Source: Annona cherimola (taxonomy: Eukaryota > Streptophyta > Magnoliopsida > Magnoliales > Annonaceae). Taken from it: 64,000 nucleotides of DNA. The notes below the pieces were generated by a model that was not told where the DNA came from, searched no databases, and saw only the letters and a list, made by a program, of their open reading frames with translations. The position numbers were made by a program, and so were the translations under genes. Position 1 is the stretch's first letter. Every line of letters begins with the position of its first letter. Where the stretch lies: the NCBI GenBank assembly GCA_030490835.1, contig CM059972.1, forward strand, positions 14,857,764-14,921,763, in the 5' to 3' direction. Positions 55,701 to 64,000 of the stretch are shown in pieces.

Positions 55701-56100
55701 AATGCAGTTGAGCTTTTGAATGGTCCAAATGCCTTTTCTGTCCCTTATTGGCCTCTTTTCTGTCCCTTATTGGCCTCTACGGGCCAAAAGCCTGGCCCCA
55801 AAAAGGCGCTTAACCACGACTGCTGCCTTGTCCATACACGCGCGTGTAAGCTTTCCATCATGAGTCCCACTCGCACTACGGCCCGCACGAACAAGCAACT
55901 ACATTTTCATTTTAAAATGGGAGAGGATCTACCAGATCTGCTGCGCCTGCAAGTCTCTGCAGCTGCAACCGCATGCCTTCGGAATCTCTTGCTTCATTTC
56001 TATCCATCAATCCGCCTTGTCCCCACAGCGCCGCGCCTGACCTGCTCCCATCTAAACCGTCCAAAACTCTCGGCCCCGTGATCGAAATATCACGACCATT
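55701..56100. other. GC-balanced island; 22-bp tandem duplication
   Basis: A perfect tandem pair of TTTTCTGTCCCTTATTGGCC plus two bases lies at about 55734-55777. The plus frame 55716-56081 (121 codons) spans it but has no recognised motif. Confidence 0.3.
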
Positions 56101-57900
56101 GTTATTTAGGTCAATGTAGTAAATCCAATCGGTTCAACCATCCACCAGAATCATGCCATTGCTCAATATATAATATTGATGATTGGTAATATTAAATTTA
56201 GAAATAAACTAATTCATTGCACCGATCATGACAGGTCGGGCTGGTCTACCGTGTCAATGATGCTGATTTGGAGGGATTTATACACGCCCGCCCCATGTCG
56301 TGGATTTTCAATCTTTTTAGCATTTATTGCTGCTGGAATGTTGTCTAGTAAAATCTGGGCGCGACAAGGGAGGGGCGCATCGCACGCATGGTCAATAGAA
56401 AGGTGGATATTTATTTATTTTTAAGGATAGGAGAGGTCCACCCAGCACAAAAAATGGAAAAGCAAAAGATGGTGACGGAATAATAATAATTCATTGCAAC
56501 ATTAGCTTGGTGAGTAGGCAACTCTGAGAGGAGAGGAGGATTAGATAGAGCAGCAGCCCGCAGTTCAAAAAAGTGCATCATATATGATATATTTTTTATA
56601 TTTAAACCATTAATTATATTTCAGTTAAAATTTAATATCATGAAATCAAATTTTAATCATTTATATGAGTTTTTAAGAATTAAATTTATTAAAATATTTA
56701 TTTTTTTATTGATATTTGTTTCTTAAATATTATATTATCTTAATTATTTGTTACAAGTATATTTTATTGGATTGAATATAGTGTATGGAGTTGATTTGAA
56801 AAATGACCAATTAATATTATAAAAGTGGTGAAGGTGTATTTAACCGTTTGAATCTCGTTTTTTAGACGCTAATTATAATAAATTATACACGTTAAATACA
56901 CTTGAAATTTTATACAGTAGTTTCAATAAGAAAAATGTAACCAATAAACGGCTTAGATGTTTTATTACACATTACAGAATATGGATGGAAAGAGCAGCCC
57001 GCTGTTTGAAATCCGATTGAGAGAGCGAGTGAATAGGTGAGTGTGTGTGGGGGCACCTGGACGATGCGATGCGATGTGATGTTGCTTTCCTTTACAAAGC
57101 ATCATGCCCTTTTCCCTCGCCTCTCCACACGTCCCATGCTTGCAGATTATTGCCCATGCGGTCCCCCACCTGATGTGGAAATGCGTTGAGAATAATTATT
57201 GGTCATGGTCGCAATCGGATTGCATCTTGTTGGTAGATTGTGAGTGATCCAAAATCCTCCTGATTAAAAATTATTTTTACTATTAAAATTTTATTTTTTT
57301 CCCGAATGCTCCTCCAGTTACAGAGCATCCTAAGAGGCATTTGTTGAAATGGACCATGATTAGATCCGAAAATCAATTTGGAATATTTAAAAGTGACTTT
57401 CGAACGATGCCTTTTGTGTAGTGTCTGTTTGGACGGGTGAAGGTGTCCTTACAAAAACCGTAAAAAACTAAAAAGTGACTTAGACATTCATATAAGCAAA
57501 ATGAACTTTTTTAAAAAAATTACTAATTTTAAAATATAAAAAATAAAAAAGCGACTTCTAAAATTGAAGATGCTAAAAATCTACAAAACACTCCACGGGA
57601 GAAAAAAACGTCTTATTATTTTATTATTATTATCATCATCATGCTCTTTTAAGATATATATTTATATCTTGAAATGGACGATATGATTATATACGAAGAT
57701 GAATTTGGAATATTTAAAAGTAACTTTTGGGTGATACCCATCTTTATGTCTTCCGAGAAAACGGTCAATACCATACAATAATGGGAACGTCAACGGTTGC
57801 GATCATAATGTTCTAACTTCCAACGCACGACGCGACTCAGATCAGAATTTAAAAAATGCATGCAATATGCATAGCTACATCGACACTTTTGATGTATTGA
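56101..57900. other. Intergenic, AT-rich
   Basis: Two diverged copies of a segment starting near GAAATGGACCATGATTAGAT (57347) and TGAAATGGACGATATGATTA (57671) share AATTTGGAATATTTAAAAGT, about 320 bp apart. No gene is supported. Confidence 0.4.
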
Positions 57901-57904
57901 AAAA

Positions 57905-58040
57905 TATACTGGTATTTACAACTGGGGTATTGTCCTGGTGTTACACACTGTTGACACTCATGCAACCAGTGAGTATTCAAGTCCCGTAGGCTGCGGGTGT
58001 CATTTTTACAATTACAATCTTTTTTTTTTGTAGAAGTGGA
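57905..58040 (+). mobile_element. SINE-like tRNA-derived fragment (tentative)
   Basis: GGGGTATTGTCCTGGTGTTA resembles a worn A-box region and GAGTATTCAAGTCCCGTAGG resembles a B box with its arm, followed about 45 nt later by a T10 run at 58020-58029. The spacing is plausible for a SINE head. No target duplication was seen. Confidence 0.3.
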
Positions 58041-59559
58041 GGTTTTGCGGATCGAATAAGATAATTTTAAAAATTTATATAACTATCAAATATAAAAATA
58101 AATTTATATTAAATTTAAATGTTATATACTTCAATATTTTACTAATTATTAAAAAATACATCATTAATAAAACGAAATGTGAGAAAATATAGTATAAATT
58201 TATTAAAAGTGGTTAATATACAATTATACATAAGAGTTATATATATATATATGCAAATTCTTCTTATTGATTCTTATATTATTTTTGGATAAATCGATAC
58301 TTCTACTGTTGATATAGTTAATTTAAAAAATATAAGAATTTTGAAAGAAAATAATAATAATATTTAAATATAGACTTATAATTTTTAATAAATTAATATA
58401 TGTGGGGCTGGGCGAGGCAGGTTATGGTCAGCCCACCCCGGCCCTATTTTTGAATTAAGGTAAAAAATTTTGATTCATCCCTATACTGGGTCAAAAATCT
58501 ATTGATTTTATCCGGTAAAAAACGGATTGGGTCAAGATCGGGCCACGAGTCAACTGCCTAAATTCTCACCTCTCCTCTGAGGTGAGGGGAAAATGGAGGG
58601 GTTTTACAGATCCCCGAGGTAGGGGTCTTTTTAAAAAATAATAAGAAGGTTGTGAAGGCTAATTGTAATATAAGTTGTTGTATTGTATAAAATAATAATA
58701 TTAATAAAAAAATATATAATATTTTAAAAAGGATATGATTTGAAAACAATCTGTAGGTTCTACCAAAATTTTAAGTATTTTAACATGATGTAAATTAGAT
58801 AGTATACTTACTTCAAAATACTTAAATATAATCTTAAATATTACTTTAATCGAAGATTTGAGTGGGGAAAATGGTTTTATGGCAAATATAACATCATTAA
58901 CATTGTCTAATAATTATAAAGATCAATAAATATTTAGTTTAACACTTGCACCTTCAGATTATTACTTTCATATAGATGAATGATTTAACATAATTTCTTA
59001 TTGTTTTTAAATAGATTGATCTGAACAATTTTCTTTTTTTTTTTGCATAATTTAATACATTTTATAGTGATGTAGCCCACAAGAGTTTTTTTTTTATTGA
59101 TATTCTATCATATATTCTGGCTAAAAAATGATGTTAATATATTTGATGGATTGCATTTCATTCCATCTTCATGTGAAGGCTGAAACAAAAGGTGAACATG
59201 CTGTTTTGAGTGATTCAAAACAACCAGTTGTTTTGAAATATTTTCCATTTTAAAATGTTTGAAATTTTATCTATAAATCAATAAAAATATAAACATACAA
59301 AGTTTGTTAGCGACCTTGTACCGACAACGGACTAGGAATTAATTTTGAAAAAAAAAAATTAATATTCGTTTAGTATGTAAATTCGTTCATTGGTATACTT
59401 CATTATTACATCGATTTTTTAAAAGGAAATATTAGATCCAAGCTTTCCATAAAAGAAATAAAAAACGAATTGAAGAGGAAATGTTTAATGTAAGGCACCA
59501 TTTGTAATTAAGAGAAGCGGTGAGGCGAGCAAAATTTTCATCTTTGTCTACATTTTTTT
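58041..59559. other. Intergenic, AT-rich
   Basis: 58405-58640 has GGGCTGGGC and GGTCAGCCCACCCCGGCCC followed by an inverted GGTGAGGGG/CCCCGAGG segment, a texture common in plant hAT-type non-autonomous elements, but ends could not be set. No gene. Confidence 0.35.
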
Positions 59560-60130
59560 TAACAAATGATTAAACATAGTAATAATTCAAACTACTCTTT
59601 TTTCAATTCTGCCCTTACATTTTAATCATTTTACCGTATAAGTACTCTATTTATTTCTATTTTATCTCTATCATACTACATCATTCACACACTTTTCAAA
59701 AACCTAACTTCCTATCTTCTTGTTACCCATATTACCAAATGATCCCTAAGATCCTCTACATCAAATTACTAAAAATAGGAGAAAACTTAATCTAGGATAC
59801 GTGAATTAAATATGAAAGGATATAAAAGTATATGAGATTTCTTTATTTTCCTTTTGTCTTATTCTTTCAAGTCAATTTTTTGGTACCATTTAGTAATAAT
59901 GGTACATGAAAATTCATTTCTCCCTCATATTTTTCAAAAAATAATTTAACATCTTAATTGTCTAATTACTTTATTTTTTATTTTTATGTTTATATTCTAA
60001 TCGTTTTCTTATACAACTATCACATTTTTTCCATTTTACCCCTATCACGTGATATCGCTCATACTTTTTAAAATATACCCTTCCTGACTTCTCTACTTCT
60101 TACATACTTATATTACTAAACATTGCCTTC
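59560..60130 (-). repeat. Two degraded family C bodies
   Basis: 59580-59760 and 59915-60130 each carry the reversed family C order (ACTACTCTTTTTTCAATTCT to CATACTACATCATTCACACA; and ATACAACTATCACATTTTTT to CCCCTATCACGTGATATCG). Confidence 0.4.
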
Positions 60131-60224
60131 ATTTAACCCATAAATTATAGTTAAAGTATTCTTGTTTCTTTGAGCACTTGCTTAACTTGCAAGGCGTTTA
60201 TTATCTTTGTCCAGAGCTTGAATG

Positions 60225-60395
60225 AGATGGGAATATAAGAATTTGAGATAAAAGTATATTGAAAAAAAAAAAAGTGAATTGGAATTGAGAAAAGTCGTAT
60301 TAAAATGAAAAGAAAAAATTATTATTTTTTAAGAATGAATAAAGTATTTTTGAAAAAGAGAAGATTCCTTTCCAGGATCATTCCATCCTAGCTGC
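60225..60395 (+). mobile_element. MITE family D copy
   Basis: GAGATGGGAATATAAGAATT, then AAGTCGTATTAAAATGAAAA, then AAGAATGAATAAAGTATTTT follow the family D order. Confidence 0.4.
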
Positions 60396-61080
60396 GAACA
60401 ATTGCACCACTAAATCTGGAGTTTTATTAATATATTATTTCTTATTTTGCAATTATATTTTTCGTGCTTTCTCCTCAGCATTTCCGTGCAGAACCCAACA
60501 ATAATGCAAGGGCAAAAGGTAGATTAGCGTAGTGGGATATACTGATGATGGAATTAATATGATGGGTTGGGAGTTCTAATGGAATTAGCTAGCATCGTTG
60601 TGATTTTTTAATTACTATTTTTTGTGAATTTTTAAGGCAAAAGGTATATGCCGTATGTTTGATCATTTCCAATTCCAAATACTATTTAAAAGAATTGAAA
60701 TAAAGCTGCTAAAATTGCAAAATGCTCCGGAGGAGGAGGGCAATTTGTTTCCATGATGAGGACCACACGGATGTAATTTTATTATCTTTCAAGGTGGGGC
60801 CCAGGAGATCAATAGTCAGATTGCATGAATGTGTTCCACGAGTTCGGAATCATGTTCACATACAAGCCGTTGTATGTGGAGCTGGTTAGGCCCACTCTCC
60901 TCATGATTCCTCCATTAAAGGGGCTGGAAAGGGATTGCAGTGGCAGGGCCGGCGCTTTGATGGGGAAGACTGTGCCGATCGGAGGCCACGTAAGGGCAAA
61001 AGATCCAAAAATCTAGTGGTCATGAGCCGATTCAACTGCGCACTCTCTTCGTATTTGACAGCCACTTGCTAGCTCCTATA
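60396..61080. other. Intergenic with a GC-balanced island
   Basis: 60720-61060 is GC-balanced and contains a 63-codon plus frame (60825-61016) without recognised motifs. It may be promoter DNA for a gene beyond the window or a fragment. Confidence 0.25.
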
Positions 61081-63225
61081 AAATGCTATGCTATATCTGC
61101 TATGGCTTTTTATTCATCTGTACAAAATATATTTTATCTGATATTACAATTAAACTTAATAATCTTACGGAGAAGATAATAGGCTTTTACTTATTCATAC
61201 GTCTTCCACAGCGCAGCCTACAACGTTGCCACCCGTATTTAGTTCACATTTACGTGAACTTTCATGTATTTAGTTCAAATACCAAAAAATTAAGATTTTT
61301 TATTAGTTGAATTAAATAATTTAATTTATGTTTTTTATAATTTCAAATATCAACAGTTTGTGCCTCCAATTTAAGATCAAATAGGAATAAAAACTATTAA
61401 TTTTTGAAATCATAAGAAAATATAAAAAATGAAAATAGCAAATTTTGGATATAAAGATCACATGTGGCTCACGTAAAAAAAACGAAAAGAAAAAATAAAC
61501 ACCTCTATCTATGAGAGCCTCAGTATCTGCGCGTATGAATTATTACCCTTTTGAAATTGGATTAATTAAAGATAATGATAACAATATATATAGCACATGG
61601 AGTTATTGCGAAAAACAAAAGCTAACGTTAGTAGAAAAATATGTTATTATGGGATATTGGACTTCTAAGAAATCAAAATAATAGCATTGAGTTTTTCTTT
61701 TCCGTTTGAAAATGTAGGATGAATTTTATCCAACATATGAAAAATTGGCTAAAATAATCTAATTCCATCATAATCATACAGGCTTGTTTGACTCTGTGGA
61801 GCTCAATAGAATACTTTAAAAGAAGTTAAGGTTTGTTTGATACCTGAAATTCTAAAATAATTATTCGGAAACCCGTTGTTAAGTTGAGGATGGTGAATGG
61901 AATGAAATAGAATGAATATGACACTGGTAAAGTAAAAATAAAATAAAAATAACGTGATAATTTTTGGAGAAAACATGAGAAAATAATTAAAATATAAAGT
62001 TAGAAATGAAAAAAATAAAATAGTTGGATAATTAATAATATTTCTTAATATTTATGAATTTAAATACGTTTGTGAAAATGTAAAAAATATATATCTCTAA
62101 AAATGATAAAACTTAGCTTATAAATTAAATATACATATATTAATAGTTTCATAAAAAAATTAAGAAATAAAAAATATATTTTGTAGCCCAAGCTAACACT
62201 TGCATTTGTTAGCCTATGCTAACAAGATTATACCTGTTATTAATATTTACATTTTGATATATACTTGTACTATTGAATTTTTTTCGATGAAGAATAATAT
62301 TGAAATTATAACATAGATAAATGATATTTGTTTTGTTACATCTATCTTTTTATTTAAGTTTGTTACCTTTCTTTCTTTATCTTATTTGAAGGTTAAAATT
62401 TCTTCTAAAAATGTATTATATATTGCTATATATTTTTTAAGAATTTAGTTAGACTCTGTGTTATTTGCTTTTGCTTGGTGATTTGTTATTATTGTATATT
62501 TATTGAAAATTTTAAACTTGCTACTTTTAAATCAAATAAAAATTTGTCAACCGGCAGTTTCACGGCCTTAATTTCACCCCTGATTGTACTTAATTGGATT
62601 GAATGATACACAGACACATGGTTTGCACACTAGATTTTTTTTTTTTTTTCCTTTTTAATTTTGTGTTCTTAGTGCCAGCCAGAGGGAAGATGAAAAGCAG
62701 ATGGCCAGGGGAGAGGAGAGAAGGGGATCGGAGGGCAGGGCAGGGCAGCATCTCAAACTTTTTCATTTCGTGTATGGTCGCTTTCACGTCACCTCGTTTT
62801 TAAATGACAAGAGAAATGGTTTGGTCCGCTTGCCTCTTCTTTCTCCTCCCGCCACTTGCTTCATGATATTAGTCTATCTTCTCACCACTGTCCCCAACAA
62901 CTGATGAGGTGTAATCCTATTGATAGACAGTCTTATTGAGGTTTCTTCTCTTCCCTTTTGAATGAGAATTAAGGTTGTTTTCCTGGAATAATAAAGGGCC
63001 GACTGCCAAAAGCCCTTTAGGTTCAAAGTGTGAAAGCCACTTTCATCATATGTTTTTTACCACCGTCACGACGATAGTGATGCGACATTAATTATCAAAA
63101 ACTATTTTTTGATTTTTGTTAGATATTTTTAAAATTATTTATTTCATTTTTTATTGTTTCATCTTTGGAATATGATTAGGGTATATGATGAAATCTAAGT
63201 AATCCAATAATTATTATCTTGTAAA
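61081..63225. other. Intergenic, AT-rich
   Basis: 61820-62230 includes family C/E-like blocks (AAATATACATATATTAATAG, ATTTTGTAGCCCAAGCTAAC). 62630-62650 is a T run with low-complexity frames on both strands to 62900. No gene. Confidence 0.35.
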
Positions 63226-63233
63226 TTTTGATT

Positions 63234-63602
63234 ACGGTAATTTGCAAATATATCAACTTGGTTTAATTATAATTACAAATGTACCCACATAGTTTCATAT
63301 ATATGAATGCTTATATGACGTTATTGCACGTCTTACATTCGTATATTTGTGAACATATATAACTATATGGGTATATTTGTAAAAACTAAATATACTTAAT
63401 TTTTAAAATTGCAAATATAATATACTTACGTAGTTTGTATATTTTTTTGTGAATACTAAAACGGTACACTGAAGAATTCATAATGACATGAGTATATTTG
63501 CAATTATACTCAAACTATATTGAAGTTATTTGCAATTTCTGAAATTATATAGGTACATTTATAATTATGATCGAACTAAATAAGCATATTTGCAAATTAT
63601 CC
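63234..63602. mobile_element. hAT-like MITE with 8-bp target duplication
   Basis: A 369-bp foldback element. The left arm GGTAATTTGCAAATATATC and right arm (reverse complement GGATAATTTGCAAATATGC) are the start of terminal inverted repeats that stay similar for about 60 bp (also ATAATTACAAATGTACC versus its counterpart). It is flanked by perfect TTTTGATT copies at 63226-63233 and 63603-63610. An 8-bp duplication points to the hAT superfamily. No coding capacity. Confidence 0.8.
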
Positions 63603-63610
63603 TTTTGATT

Positions 63611-64000
63611 CTCGGACATCTCTCCATTCCATAGTTTAATTATTTTAACCGCTCTGATATTATTTCCGTCCGTAAAAGCCACGCATTGAAAAGCTTGCGT
63701 AACTTCACCCTGCTAGGTAGCCTAGCTATATGCATGCATGGTGGGTGCAGACAATGGCGCCTTCAATTCCTACACCAGTAAATTAAAAGGAAGAAGGGAC
63801 ACCATCATTCAATTCTTTTCCAAGCCAACGCATGTGGCTTCCTAATCATCTAATAAAAACACAGTTTAAAACAAGAAAGAACACGATCATTTTTTCCCTC
63901 CCACGAAAATGCACATCATCATAATTCACGTAGAACCGGTGCAAAAGATAAGAATATAATTAATTACTTTATCTCAAAAGGACTTCGTATCAATGCTCAT
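63611..64000. other. Right edge, nothing recognised
   Basis: Composition becomes more balanced from 63700 (GCATGCATGG, CAATGGCGCCTTCAATTCC) but no gene or repeat can be supported before the window ends. Confidence 0.35.

Noticed and set aside
1..64000. CRISPR array or prokaryotic operon
   Set aside because: No regularly spaced identical repeats; genes have spliceosomal introns, so the DNA is a plant nuclear genome.

Overview
The window is nuclear DNA of a flowering plant. The evidence is three spliced or leader-spliced plant genes, a strigolactone-pathway SMXL6/7/8 (D53-type) gene, AT-rich intergenic DNA full of MITEs, L1-like LINE and Ty3/gypsy remnants, and kilobase-scale introns. The first exons of the SMXL and J-protein genes are GC-rich and fall off in GC toward the 3' end. 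That gradient would fit a non-grass monocot or an early-diverging angiosperm, but the species cannot be fixed from the sequence. Layout: 1-1.7 kb has no firm gene. 1.7-6.4 kb is a nest of two AT-rich inverted-repeat element families with an L1-type RNase H fragment and a foldback inserted. 6.8-9.0 kb holds a tRNA-derived SINE-like unit and three copies of a ~270-bp MITE (called family C here). 9.2-19.5 kb is a plus-strand gene with a spliced leader carrying uORFs and a single large coding exon (16091-19102) for a TFIIS N-terminal (LW) domain protein with five DLN/EAR-type motifs. 19.5-31.6 kb is intergenic and MITE-rich, with an anonymous decayed block at 24-29.5 kb. 31.7-37.3 kb is a three-exon class II (DnaJB-type) J-protein gene; its 4.4-kb second intron carries a 200-bp tandem duplication that was later split by an 811-bp L1-like insertion with target-site duplication. 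37.5-40.9 kb is foldback and duplicated intergenic DNA. 40.9-48.6 kb is the minus-strand three-exon SMXL gene. 48.9-64 kb has no gene I can support; it holds a badly decayed Ty3/gypsy pol on the minus strand (51.1-53.0 kb), further MITEs and a clean hAT-like MITE with an 8-bp target duplication at 63.2-63.6 kb. The three genes are not obviously linked in function. The LW protein is a putative elongation/co-repressor factor in the nucleus, the J-protein is a cytosolic HSP70 co-chaperone, and the SMXL protein is a hormone-degradable transcriptional repressor. Two of the three carry DLN-type EAR motifs that recruit TOPLESS co-repressors. I found no RNA gene, CRISPR array or organelle insertion, and no clear new multi-gene system. 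The best leads are the spliced 46-codon uORF ending 7 nt before the LW-protein start, and several unrelated MITE families whose termini are each self-complementary hairpins.
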